Position numbers and translations under genes: made by a program
Notes under the pieces: model-generated
The model's database searches: none
Told to the model about the DNA's origin: nothing
What the model saw: the letters and a program-made list of their open reading frames with translations, nothing else
Shown here: in pieces, positions 52,174-60,531 of the stretch
Numbering within the stretch: position 1 is the first letter of the stretch
Layout: the number at the start of each line of letters is the position of its first letter
Source: Bacteroidota bacterium
Lineage (GTDB): Bacteria > Bacteroidota > Bacteroidia > Flavobacteriales > Weeksellaceae
DNA: 64,000 nt
Direction of reading: 5' to 3'
Assembly: GCA_023458535.1 (NCBI GenBank)
Contig: JAEWYW010000074.1
Location: 1 to 64,000 of the forward strand

Positions 52174-53637
52174 ATGTTTAAAATATTAGACCGATATATC
52201 GTAAAAACCTTTTTCGGGCCTTTTTTATTTATTTTCAGTGTGTTGTTTTTCATATTTATTGTAAACATCATCTGGATTCAGTTGGGCCAATTTATGGGAA
52301 AAGGATTGAGCTATTGGCAGATTCTAAAACTTCTCTTTTATTTTGGTGTCACGGTTATCAGTATGGTAATGCCTCTTACCATTTTATTGGCGAGTATTAT
52401 GACCTTTGGCGAGTTTGGTGAGAGATACGAACTTGCTGCCATGAAAGCTTCAGGCATATCGCTTACCCGTGTCATGATGCCACTCTTTATGGTAACCTGT
52501 GTTTTGTCATTTATATTATTCTTGTTTTCGAACAACATCATACCAGATTTTCAGAAGAAGGCTAAGAATATGCTTTACAATATTGCGAGGACAAAGCCGG
52601 CGTTAAATTTCACTCCTGGACAATTTATTGATCAGATCCCCAGCTATCTTGTAAAGTTTGATAAAATTGATGGTGAAAATGGCGAAAATATTGAAGGTGT
52701 TTTTATCAGAAAAAAAGCAAGTGTTTACGAAAATCAGCAAACCATCGTTGCACAAAAAGGAAAGTTTGTTCCTGCTGAAAATAAAAACTATATAAAATTA
52801 CTGCTTTTTAAAGGTTACATAATTGAGGATACTTATGCCAGAAAAGGCCCTGAAGCCCGCTTAAAACAACCCGATCAATCGATAAAATTTGATACCTTGG
52901 TTTCGTATTTCGATGTGAGTGAAATCATCAATCAAGCCATAGAAAAGGAACAGATTACGGAAGATTATCGTTTCCAGAGCTACGGTGAAATTATCGGCAC
53001 CATTAAAAAGACGAAAGAAAACAATGATTTGACGTTTACTAATCTCAATAATGAGATGCTTTATCAGGCAGTTTCTGCTCCTTTAAGCAGTCCAAGTAAA
53101 AACCGACCAAAAGTACAGCCTCAAATGCAGGTGAAAATCGATACCATTAAGGGCAATCAAAAAATGGATGTTTATTTAACAGCATATCAAAAGTTAAATA
53201 ATCTTTCTACCACATTGGAATCCCGCACGAATGATCTAACACCCAGCATTAAGTATATGAATATGATGGTGATTTACCAGCAGAGAATTTTGTCCTATTC
53301 TTTTACATGTATTATTTTCTTCCTGATTGGTGCCAGTTTAGGCTCTATCATCCGAAAAGGTGGTATGGGTGTGCCAGTAATTGTTGCCATCGTTATTTTC
53401 ATCATTTTCTATGTACTTAATTTAACTATTGAAAATATTTCTTGGAAAGGAAACCTTAATCCTTATTGGGCAGCCTGGATCCCTAATTTAGTACTCTTTC
53501 CTTTTGGTGTATGGCTAACTTATAAGGCGCTGACAGACTCTCAACTCTTCGATGCAGAGAAGTACAAAGCATTCTTCAAACCACTGGTTAAGAGGTTTTC
53601 AAAATCGAAAGAAAAAGAACATACACGATATCAATAA
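52174..53637 (+). CDS. LptF/LptG-family permease (YjgP/YjgQ)
   Basis: 487 residues. Three membrane helices at each end with a large periplasmic jellyroll-like part between: ILDRYIVKTFFGPFLFIF at the start, YELAAMKASGISLTRVM in the first coupling loop, and three helices from about 375. It extracts LPS from the inner membrane with LptB and a partner; I cannot tell F from G. A -7 box, TAATTTTG (52162-52169), ends 4 bases before the ATG. Confidence 0.88.
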   Translation: MFKILDRYIVKTFFGPFLFIFSVLFFIFIVNIIWIQLGQFMGKGLSYWQILKLLFYFGVTVISMVMPLTILLASIMTFGEFGERYELAAMKASGISLTRVMMPLFMVTCVLSFILFLFSNNIIPDFQKKAKNMLYNIARTKPALNFTPGQFIDQIPSYLVKFDKIDGENGENIEGVFIRKKASVYENQQTIVAQKGKFVPAENKNYIKLLLFKGYIIEDTYARKGPEARLKQPDQSIKFDTLVSYFDVSEIINQAIEKEQITEDYRFQSYGEIIGTIKKTKENNDLTFTNLNNEMLYQAVSAPLSSPSKNRPKVQPQMQVKIDTIKGNQKMDVYLTAYQKLNNLSTTLESRTNDLTPSIKYMNMMVIYQQRILSYSFTCIIFFLIGASLGSIIRKGGMGVPVIVAIVIFIIFYVLNLTIENISWKGNLNPYWAAWIPNLVLFPFGVWLTYKALTDSQLFDAEKYKAFFKPLVKRFSKSKEKEHTRYQ

Positions 53638-53670
53638 AAAAAGAGAACCAGTTTTTGGTTCTCTTTTTTT
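53636..53670. terminator. bidirectional terminator between lptF/G-like gene and frr
   Basis: An A-tract arm with GAGAACCA (to 53650) pairs with TGGTTCTC plus T-tract (from 53656) around GTTTT. It lies between convergent genes. Confidence 0.83.
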
Positions 53671-53688
53671 ATTTTTCAATTGTATCAA

Positions 53689-54243
53689 TTATATTTTCAA
53701 AATTTCGGCTTCTTTTGTTTTGAAGTGGTCATCACAAAGTTTTACGTACTTGTCTGTAAGCACTTGGATATCCGCCTCAACTCCTTTCACCATATCTTCA
53801 GATACTCCATCCAGTCTTTTCAGCTCCTTGTGACCGTCTTGTCTTGCATTTCTGATCGTAACTTTTGTTTGCTCAGCCTCTGCTTTAGCTTGTTTAGCCA
53901 AATCTCTTCTTCTCTCCTCAGTTAATGGTGGTACATTTAAAATAATAGTATCTCCATTATTAGAAGGTGCAAAACCTAAATTAGAATTGATAATTGCTTT
54001 TTCTATCGCTCCAATTGCTCCTCTATCCCAAGGTTGTATAGATATCGTCATAGCATCTGGCACGGAAACGTTTGCAACTTGGTTAAGCGGTGTTAAAGCT
54101 CCGTAATATTCTACCATTACATCTTGCACCATGCTCGTAGAAGCTCTTCCTGCTCTAATTTTTTGAAAAGCATGATCTAAATGTTTCATTGCAGCTTCCA
54201 TATCCTGCTTTACCGACTGTACAATTAGGTCTAATTCTTCCAT
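53689..54243 (-). CDS. frr: ribosome recycling factor
   Basis: 184 residues. The three-helix-bundle head and tail are intact: FQKIRAGRASTSMV, YGALTPLNQVANVSVPDA and the C-terminal EERRRDLAKQAKAEAEQTKVTIRNARQDG. With EF-G it splits post-termination ribosomes. It follows pyrH by 78 bases on the same strand, the usual pairing. Confidence 0.98.
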   Translation of the reverse strand: MEELDLIVQSVKQDMEAAMKHLDHAFQKIRAGRASTSMVQDVMVEYYGALTPLNQVANVSVPDAMTISIQPWDRGAIGAIEKAIINSNLGFAPSNNGDTIILNVPPLTEERRRDLAKQAKAEAEQTKVTIRNARQDGHKELKRLDGVSEDMVKGVEADIQVLTDKYVKLCDDHFKTKEAEILKI

Positions 54244-54321
54244 TATATATTTAAAATTTGATAGATTATACGTTCAATGGGTAATGATTGATCAACAAAT
54301 AATATTAATACTACCCTTATA

Positions 54322-55029
54322 TTATAATTTCACTAAAGTTCCAACATTATCTCCCTCCACTATCTTAAGAAGATTTCCTTCTTTATTCATATCAAAAACA
54401 ATGATTGGAAGGTTGTTTTCGTGGCTTAAAGTAAAAGCTGTCATATCCATTACTTTTAAATTTTTCTCGAAAACTTCGTCAAAAGATAAGGAATTAAATT
54501 TAACTGCATTTTCGTTTTTCTCAGGATCACTGTCGTAAATTCCATCTACACGGGTTCCTTTCAATATTACATCTGCCCCAACTTCTATCGCTCTTAATGT
54601 CGCAGCAGTGTCTGTAGTGAAATAAGGATTCCCGGTACCAGCACCGAAAATAACAACTCTCCCCTTCTCTAAGTGTCTTACAGCGCGTCTTTTAATAAAC
54701 GGTTCAGCCACTTTATCCATTTCAATAGCGGATTGTAGACGGGTTTTTATTCCAGCATCTTCCAAAGCTCCTTGCAAAGCCATCCCATTGATGACAGTAG
54801 CCAACATTCCCATATAATCTCCCTGCACCCTATCCATTCCTTTAGCAGCTCCTGCCACTCCTCTAAAGATATTTCCTCCTCCAATTACTATGGCGATTTC
54901 GCAACCTTTGTCTACCACTTTTTTTATCTCGGCAGCATATTCTTTCAGTCTTTCATTATCAATCCCGTACTGTCTGTCACCCATTAAGGCCTCACCGCTT
55001 AATTTTAGAAGAATTCTTTTGTATTTCAT
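54322..55029 (-). CDS. pyrH: UMP kinase
   Basis: 235 residues. Amino-acid-kinase fold: [25 protein letters not shown], the [14 protein letters not shown] phosphate and UMP site and [15 protein letters not shown]. It makes UDP from UMP. A -7 box, TATATTTG (minus, 55082-55089), lies about 50 bases upstream; the leader holds the perfect palindrome at 55058-55077. Divergent from porQ. Confidence 0.98.
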   Translation of the reverse strand: MKYKRILLKLSGEALMGDRQYGIDNERLKEYAAEIKKVVDKGCEIAIVIGGGNIFRGVAGAAKGMDRVQGDYMGMLATVINGMALQGALEDAGIKTRLQSAIEMDKVAEPFIKRRAVRHLEKGRVVIFGAGTGNPYFTTDTAATLRAIEVGADVILKGTRVDGIYDSDPEKNENAVKFNSLSFDEVFEKNLKVMDMTAFTLSHENNLPIIVFDMNKEGNLLKIVEGDNVGTLVKL

Positions 55030-55057
55030 AATTTTTATTTCGCTAAAGAAGTTTAGT

Positions 55058-55077
55058 GTTAATTTTTAAAAATTAAC
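55058..55077. promoter_or_regulatory. 20-base perfect palindrome in the pyrH leader
   Basis: GTTAATTTTT followed directly by its complement AAAAATTAAC, located 28 bases upstream of pyrH and downstream of its -7 box. It could be a weak hairpin or a protein site. AT-rich palindromes arise by chance fairly often, so confidence is low. Confidence 0.3.
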
Positions 55078-55151
55078 TGTGCAAATATAATTATAATGAA
55101 TAGAAAATTCAGTTAAAACATAATATTTAAGATGAAATAATGTATTAAATA

Positions 55152-55182
55152 TTTTGCTGAATCCCAAAAAGAATTATTTTTG
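55152..55182 (+). promoter_or_regulatory. promoter of porQ
   Basis: TTTTG (55152-55156), 18 bases, TATTTTTG (55175-55182). Start codon TTG at 55201. One of the best matches to the Bacteroidetes promoter in the window. Confidence 0.65.
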
Positions 55183-55200
55183 CAATAAGTAATAATCATT

Positions 55201-56199
55201 TTGAAGAAAACTGTACTTTTTTCATTTCTATTAGGAAGCATCTACACTTTTGCACAAAGTGGGGAAAATGTTTATCCGTTTTTAAACATTCCTGTATCTG
55301 CAAAGCAAGCAGCACTGGGTGGTGATGCCGTTTCTCTCAGAGATCAGGATGTGGCGATGGCTATCGTAAATCCTTCTCTATTAAATGAAGATTCAGACAT
55401 GCAACTTTCTTTAAATGGAGCAGCATATCTTGCAGATTCTAAATATGGAACCATCGCTTTTGCCAAAGATTTTGAAAATGGGCATATGGCAACCATTAAT
55501 GCCAGGTACATGAACTACGGTGATATACCTCGAACAGACGAAAGCGGTATGGAACTGGGAAGTTTTTCCGCATCGGACGTTGCAGTAGGTTTGGGTTATG
55601 CATACCGATTCGAAAAAGACTGGACTATTGGTGGTGGAATCAACTTTATCACATCAAAAATTGACAATTATACTTCCGCAGCAATTTCCGGTACTGCAGC
55701 AGTGAGCTATCATAACAGAAAAAACAAAGAAACGGTAGCTTTGGTCTTTAGGAACTTTGGATATCAGTTCAAATCTTTTAATGGAACAAGAGAAAATCTT
55801 CCTTTCAGAGTAGATTTAGGTTACACCAGAATTATTCCTAATTTCCCAGTAGCCGTTACTATAACGGCACACGACCTTCAGCAACTTGATATTTCAACGG
55901 ACTATAATAACAACGGACAGGAAGTAGGAATCGGTAGAAAAATTGCTGATCACTTTTCCATTGGTGCAGAAATTTTCCCAGAAAAGCCATTCCAAATTCG
56001 TTTAGGTTATAATGTAAAAAGAGGAAATGAACTTGCCGTGGTAGATCAAAGAAGTTTTGCTGGTCTTTCCGCTGGTTTTGGTGTGAAGATTTCCAGCTTT
56101 AAATTAGATTATGCGCACGTTCGCTATCATAACTCTACCAATGTTAATCAGATCGGAATATCGGTAGACTTAAGTGGATTAAAAAGAAATACATTTTAG
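55201..56199 (+). CDS. porQ: type IX secretion system protein PorQ
   Basis: 332 residues starting at TTG (55201); no ATG precedes the signal peptide KKTVLFSFLLGSIYTFAQ. PorV/PorQ type outer-membrane beta-barrel: SGENVYPFLNIPVSAKQAALGGDAVSL, DVAVGLGYAYRFEKDWTIGGGI and strands to the end. PorQ takes part in cargo attachment and is fixed next to cmk in this group, as here. The T9SS substrate in this window is the beta-helix protein at 11.6 kb. Confidence 0.9.
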   Translation: MKKTVLFSFLLGSIYTFAQSGENVYPFLNIPVSAKQAALGGDAVSLRDQDVAMAIVNPSLLNEDSDMQLSLNGAAYLADSKYGTIAFAKDFENGHMATINARYMNYGDIPRTDESGMELGSFSASDVAVGLGYAYRFEKDWTIGGGINFITSKIDNYTSAAISGTAAVSYHNRKNKETVALVFRNFGYQFKSFNGTRENLPFRVDLGYTRIIPNFPVAVTITAHDLQQLDISTDYNNNGQEVGIGRKIADHFSIGAEIFPEKPFQIRLGYNVKRGNELAVVDQRSFAGLSAGFGVKISSFKLDYAHVRYHNSTNVNQIGISVDLSGLKRNTF

Positions 56200-56256
56200 C
56201 AAATACTTCACTAAAAATTCATGCTATAATTCAAAAAAAATCTTGAAATTTGCAGC

Positions 56257-56925
56257 ATGAGAAAACCCATTATTGCCATGGACGGATACTCTTCAACAGG
56301 GAAGAGTTCAATATCCAAAATAATCGCAGAAAAGCTCGGTTTAATTCATCTTGATACAGGTGCACTATACAGAGGTATCACCTATTATGCACTTCAGAAT
56401 TTCTCACAAGATTATGGCGGTATAGACCTTCCACTCTTATTCGAAAATCTTCCTTCTGCCCATCTAGAATTCAGACAACATAAAAACGAACTCATATTAT
56501 ATCTTAATAATGTTGATATTTCACAAGAAATACGTCAGCAAAATGTTTCTGAAAACGTGAGTCTCATTGCTAAACAAAAAGAAGTGCGGGATTTTCTCTT
56601 AAGCACTCAGAGAAATATTGCTGCTAAAGGAGGGGTTATCATGGATGGCCGAGATATCGGAACGGTGGTTCTCCCAAATGCAGACTATAAATTTTTCCTG
56701 ACAGCCAGCATCGAAGAACGTACAAAAAGAAGATACAACGAACTTTTGTGTATGGGTATTGATGTGAGTGAAGAAAGTGTAAAAGAAAATTTAATTGCAA
56801 GAGACAAAATAGACAGCGAAAGGGAAATTGCTCCTTTAAGACAAGCCGATGATGCGATATTGATTGACAATACCGATTTAACCAAAGATCAGACTGTAGA
56901 AAAAATTATTTCTTACATCCAATAA
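56257..56925 (+). CDS. cmk: cytidylate kinase
   Basis: 222 residues. P-loop DGYSSTGKSS, NMP-binding LDTGALYRGITYYAL, and the MDGRDIGTVVLPNADYKFFLTAS block. It phosphorylates CMP and dCMP. A near-perfect -7 element (GAAATTTG) ends five bases before the ATG. It follows porQ by 57 bases. Confidence 0.96.
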   Translation: MRKPIIAMDGYSSTGKSSISKIIAEKLGLIHLDTGALYRGITYYALQNFSQDYGGIDLPLLFENLPSAHLEFRQHKNELILYLNNVDISQEIRQQNVSENVSLIAKQKEVRDFLLSTQRNIAAKGGVIMDGRDIGTVVLPNADYKFFLTASIEERTKRRYNELLCMGIDVSEESVKENLIARDKIDSEREIAPLRQADDAILIDNTDLTKDQTVEKIISYIQ

Positions 56926-57038
56926 TAATCTGCTGCAAATGTTAACAATTTTTATAAATTGTACAGCTACTTTGGTACGCAATTAGCATTAAAACATTAC
57001 ATACAAACAAATTATTTACTAACTAAAAAAAAATTAAA

Positions 57039-57386
57039 ATGTCTAGAAAAGGAAAAAATTCAGCAGGAATCTTAGCAGGTTTATTGGCAGGTGCAGCAGC
57101 AGGTGTAGTTTTAGGTATGCTTTATGCACCAGAAGAAGGAAAAGAAACGAGAAAGAAAATTAAAGATAAAGCTAATGATTTAAAAGATCAGGCTAAAGAT
57201 AAATATGGCGAAGTTTCAGACAAAGTAAAAAATGAGTATAACAATATCTCTTCTACTTTTAAGGAAACAGCTAATAATGTTGCACATACTGTAAAAGATA
57301 GCTACGATAAATACAAAGATCAAATTGTAAATAAAACTACAGATGCTATCAAAGATGTTGAAACAGAATTAGATAACCTCAAATAA
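57039..57386 (+). CDS. YtxH-domain stress-type protein
   Basis: 115 residues. A glycine-zipper membrane segment (GILAGLLAGAAAGVVLGMLYAPEEG) then a Lys/Asp-rich amphipathic coiled region (KETRKKIKDKANDLKDQAKDK) like those of YtxH/LEA-type stress proteins. Probably anchored in the inner membrane. A terminator separates it from the next gene, so expression of the following pair can differ. Confidence 0.85.
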   Translation: MSRKGKNSAGILAGLLAGAAAGVVLGMLYAPEEGKETRKKIKDKANDLKDQAKDKYGEVSDKVKNEYNNISSTFKETANNVAHTVKDSYDKYKDQIVNKTTDAIKDVETELDNLK

Positions 57387-57408
57387 GATATATAATTCTT
57401 AATTTATC

Positions 57409-57441
57409 AAAGGAACTTTACGGTCTAAAGTTCCTTTTTTT
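57409..57441 (+). terminator. terminator after the YtxH gene
   Basis: AAAGGAACTTTA (57409-57420) pairs perfectly with TAAAGTTCCTTT (57426-57437) around CGGTC, then T residues. Confidence 0.85.
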
Positions 57442-57461
57442 GTAACTTTAAAAAAAAATAA

Positions 57462-57770
57462 ATGTTTGAAACTCTAAAAGAATACATCTCCAAGAGAGTA
57501 GATTTATTAAAACTTGAGGCTACAGAAAAATCTTCCCTCTTTATGGGGATTATTGCATTTCTTATTATATCTCTTATAGCTTTTAGTTTCTTTATTATTT
57601 TATTTAATTTCGGTATTGCATTTCTTATAGGTGAAGCATTGCACAATGTTTCTTATGGATTTCTTATTGTTGCGGGATTTTACCTTCTTATTCTGATATT
57701 GGTAATCGCAATGAAAAAGAAAATTAAAAACTTTGTGGCCAACTTTATTATTAAATTTATAAATCACTAG
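57462..57770 (+). CDS. phage-holin-like/Holin-X family small membrane protein
   Basis: 102 residues with two hydrophobic helices (30-60 and 67-85), a cationic C-terminus and an amphipathic N-terminus EYISKRVDLLKLEATEKSS. It resembles the Actinobacterial Holin-X/phage-holin 3-6 group that accompanies YtxH and stress proteins. No phage genes are near. The next gene starts two bases on. Confidence 0.75.
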   Translation: MFETLKEYISKRVDLLKLEATEKSSLFMGIIAFLIISLIAFSFFIILFNFGIAFLIGEALHNVSYGFLIVAGFYLLILILVIAMKKKIKNFVANFIIKFINH

Positions 57771-57772
57771 TT

Positions 57773-58270
57773 ATGGCAGTTAATTTTGAAAGTTTAGAAG
57801 AGCTGAGAAGAAAAAAGAAACTCTTAAGAGACCAGATTGATGATTTAGAAGATTTATTGATATTCAAAGATCCTAAAGAAAGTTTGAGTGCTTTTACAAA
57901 TGGAGTTTCTGACGAATTCATCAAAGAAGTGGAAGATGAAGATGGAGATGAGAGATTGGCGTTGAGAACAGATGAAATCTCCAGAAAAATAGGAACTGGA
58001 ATAAAAGATATGTTCTTTAACAAAAATGTGGTAATGGGTTTTGCGGGAACACCTGCTGGAGGGGATTTAGCTGACAGCATTATCAAAATAGGAACAACTG
58101 CTCTGGTCGCCAATTTTGCTCAAAAAATTGTTCGCAGTGGCAACTGGAAAAAACAAATTTTAGGCGTGGCAATTGTCTACTTAGCACCGTATGCACTAAG
58201 GTTTGTTCGGGAAAAGCTGGAAAACTATCAAAAAAACAGAAGCGTAAGCAGTATGGAACAAATTATATAA
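57773..58270 (+). CDS. stress-operon protein, unknown
   Basis: 165 residues. N-terminal coiled coil (ELRRKKKLLRDQIDDLEDLL), acidic linker, then a hydrophobic Gly-rich part (about 100-145) with one or two possible membrane segments. Not recognised as an enzyme. Two bases after the holin-like gene and with the YtxH gene upstream, it looks like part of an envelope-stress unit. Confidence 0.65.
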   Translation: MAVNFESLEELRRKKKLLRDQIDDLEDLLIFKDPKESLSAFTNGVSDEFIKEVEDEDGDERLALRTDEISRKIGTGIKDMFFNKNVVMGFAGTPAGGDLADSIIKIGTTALVANFAQKIVRSGNWKKQILGVAIVYLAPYALRFVREKLENYQKNRSVSSMEQII

Positions 58271-58273
58271 ACT

Positions 58274-58304
58274 AAAAGCCGTAAAATAATTTTACGGCTT
58301 TTTT
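58274..58304 (+). terminator. terminator of the holin-like operon
   Basis: AAAAGCCGTAAAA (58274-58286) pairs with TTTTACGGCTTTT (58290-58302) around TAA, followed by T residues. Confidence 0.85.
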
Positions 58305-58369
58305 TATAACAGCTTATTAATAAATAACATTTTGTTGCGTTCTCGACTGAGCAATTAATAATGATAAAT

Positions 58370-58690
58370 CTACTTACAGAACCTAGTCTGGAATCTTCTT
58401 TTAAACTCCTCTTTAAACTGGTCTTTATCATCTAATTTATTATCGCAACTGTCAGTATTCATTCCCATTTTACGACTTCTACCACAGCCCTTGCCCACTC
58501 TAAAACCTCCAAATAGAATTTTACTCAATACAAAAATCCCCATTGCCTGCCAATAACTGACCTTTTTTACCCCTATAATGTCGGGCAGCAGTATATTCCA
58601 AAGCCACATCACAATAGCTGCGATGCCAAAAAAGCAGAGAATAGGAAACAGAATAAAATAGGGTTTTCTTTTAATGATATGTTTGTTCAT
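58370..58690 (-). CDS. small Cys-containing membrane protein downstream of an ECF sigma gene
   Basis: 106 residues. Two membrane helices (10-35 and 45-62) then a cytoplasm- or periplasm-facing basic tail with Cys residues (GKGCGRSRK, DSCDN, ending FCK) and the motif FKEEFKRRF. Not a recognised anti-sigma fold. It starts 9 bases after the sigma factor gene, so it is a candidate partner for it. Confidence 0.65.
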   Translation of the reverse strand: MNKHIIKRKPYFILFPILCFFGIAAIVMWLWNILLPDIIGVKKVSYWQAMGIFVLSKILFGGFRVGKGCGRSRKMGMNTDSCDNKLDDKDQFKEEFKRRFQTRFCK

Positions 58691-58699
58691 TGTTGTTAC

Positions 58700-59254
58700 T
58701 TAAAAATTTAGTTCTTCATACAGCATTCTCATTTTTTGTCGAAGATGCTTCACGGCATATTGTTTTCTGCTGATGATGGTTTTGATATTTTCTCCATGTT
58801 CGTCAGCAATCTGCTGTAGTGTTTTGTCGTTGAGTTCGTTATCTACATAAACTATTCTCTGCTTTTCTGGAAGTTCATCCAAGGCATCGAAAAATTTTTT
58901 CCAAATCTCATCTTTAAACATTTTCAACTCAGGATTTTCGCTGTCGTCCAACAGTAAAACTTCTTTAATAGAAAATTCTCCATCTTCATTTTCGTAGGTA
59001 AAATCCTCCAGATTTTCAGTTTTCTTCTTTCTGTAACTATCGGTTATTTTATTGGCAGTGACCCGATAAAGCCATCCACCAACGTTCACCACCTCAGAAA
59101 TGTTGGTAAGATTACTGAACTGATACCACACCTCCTGCAAAATATCCTCTGCATCTTCGGTGTTTTTTACTTTCGGACGAATATAAGACATCAGTTTTCC
59201 TCCGTAATTGATTACGGCTTGCGAAATTATATTTTCTTTTTCCTGATGGGACAT
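58700..59254 (-). CDS. RNA polymerase sigma factor, ECF type
   Basis: 184 residues from the ATG at 59254. The alternative ATG at 59278 lies one base after a -7-like CATATTTG and so falls at or before the likely transcription start. Region 2: EDAEDILQEVWYQF, VGGWLYRVTANKITDSYRK. Region 4: LPEKQRIVYVDNELNDKTLQQIADEHGENIKTIISRKQYAVKHLRQ. Presumably directs a stress regulon. Partner anti-sigma not evident apart from the small protein downstream. Confidence 0.9.
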   Translation of the reverse strand: MSHQEKENIISQAVINYGGKLMSYIRPKVKNTEDAEDILQEVWYQFSNLTNISEVVNVGGWLYRVTANKITDSYRKKKTENLEDFTYENEDGEFSIKEVLLLDDSENPELKMFKDEIWKKFFDALDELPEKQRIVYVDNELNDKTLQQIADEHGENIKTIISRKQYAVKHLRQKMRMLYEELNF

Positions 59255-59389
59255 TATGACGTTGTGAGCAATCTCCATACAAATATGACGATTGTGATGA
59301 TCTTTTTACTTTAAAGTTTCATAAATTTTACAAAAAAATCGGAAAGAAATTATCTTCCCGATTGATATTTAGATAATAGCTGCAAAAAA

Positions 59390-59830
59390 TTATTGCTCTG
59401 AAAGTTTTTTAACAATTTCTAAACCTTTGTGAAAGCTATTGTTCATCATATCCACATAGTTTTTTTCTGTTTGTATTTCCACATGAAGTTTATTCACATT
59501 ATCTTCCATAGGAATTATAAAATATTTTTCGAAAGCACCACTCCACTGTTTTACCTCCATGCTTTCTGTATCTTCCTTGCCATTGCTGTAGTTCCCCAAA
59601 TGCTTAAAAACAACTTGCGTTGGCTCTTCGAAACTGTCTATCGTGGAAACCATGCCTTCATTATTGCCATCTAAAAAATAAGTTTTACCATCCACCTTCC
59701 AATCCGACTCTATATGTGATCCTTCACAAAAAGGTTTTGTCCAAACTGGATAAGTTTCCGGACTCCAAAGAACATTCCAAATTTTTTCTTTGGGTGCATC
59801 TATTATAATTTCAAATGATAGTGTTTCCAT
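59390..59830 (-). CDS. SRPBCC/AHSA1-like protein
   Basis: 146 residues, Bet v1-like hydrophobic-cavity fold: FEIIIDAPKEKIWNVLWSPETYPVWTKPF and the C-terminal helix GLEIVKKLSEQ. Family members bind hydrophobic ligands; no ligand can be deduced. A second SRPBCC gene lies 62 bases upstream on the same strand. Confidence 0.8.
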   Translation of the reverse strand: METLSFEIIIDAPKEKIWNVLWSPETYPVWTKPFCEGSHIESDWKVDGKTYFLDGNNEGMVSTIDSFEEPTQVVFKHLGNYSNGKEDTESMEVKQWSGAFEKYFIIPMEDNVNKLHVEIQTEKNYVDMMNNSFHKGLEIVKKLSEQ

Positions 59831-59892
59831 GCCTGTCTTTATTAATGATGATATGTTTTTAGCAATTGTTTATCAGCTAAATTTTTGCTGAA

Positions 59893-60306
59893 TTAATTTT
59901 GCTCTACATATTTGTGGAAATTATTCAGAATATTGTACCAACCTTCACGCTGCATTTCGCGGGATGTATTTCCTTCAGGCTCGTAAATCTGAACGATTTT
60001 GGTGGTAGTTTCATCCAATTTTTCGAATGTAACATCTACTTTTCTACCATCATCCAAGTGATAGTTAATTTTTCTAAGAGGCTCTATTTCATCGAACGTT
60101 CCTTTGTAATCAAAACCAAAACCTTTGTTTTTCATCTCCATTCTATAAAGAAATCTTCCGCCCACTTTAAAGTCGTTTTCTGCTTTTACGCATTCCCACG
60201 AAGAATTAAGAATGTTCCATTTAAGGATATGTTTAGAAGTGATGAAATAATCCCACACCTTTTCTATAGGCTTTAAAATAGTAATGTCGATAACAATAGG
60301 TTCCAT
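59893..60306 (-). CDS. SRPBCC/AHSA1-like protein
   Basis: 137 residues, same fold as the neighbour: VIDITILKPIEKVWDYFITSKHILKWN, then VGGRFLYRMEMKNKGFGFDYKGTFDEIEPL. It is not close in sequence to the downstream protein, so this is a pair of family members, not a recent tandem copy. Function unknown. Confidence 0.8.
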   Translation of the reverse strand: MEPIVIDITILKPIEKVWDYFITSKHILKWNILNSSWECVKAENDFKVGGRFLYRMEMKNKGFGFDYKGTFDEIEPLRKINYHLDDGRKVDVTFEKLDETTTKIVQIYEPEGNTSREMQREGWYNILNNFHKYVEQN

Positions 60307-60502
60307 AATTTATTTTTTAATGTTTTCTAGACTTAAAATTGTAAGCCTTAAGGTAAGACTTTTTTTGTTAAGAAATATTCTAAAAGAATAATTGATGACT
60401 TTTCAGTACAAATTAATGTCCAAATTAAATTTAAGAATGTAGATTTATCAGTATTTAACAAGTTTTACGAAAATCAGTTATGATCTTTTTCCTCTAAATA
60501 AC

Positions 60503-60510
60503 TATATTTG
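60503..60510 (+). promoter_or_regulatory. -7 box of the CNNM/CorC gene
   Basis: TATATTTG (60503-60510). The TTG at 60508 that would give a longer protein lies inside this box, which supports the ATG at 60532. The rest of the 225-base gap from 60307 shows nothing else I can assign. Confidence 0.5.
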
Positions 60511-60531
60511 TTAAAATCACGTCTAACACGC

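Noticed and set aside
53552..53925. Open frames over the frr 3' end on the plus strand
   Set aside because: They run through a strong terminator and antisense to frr, whose protein is unambiguous.
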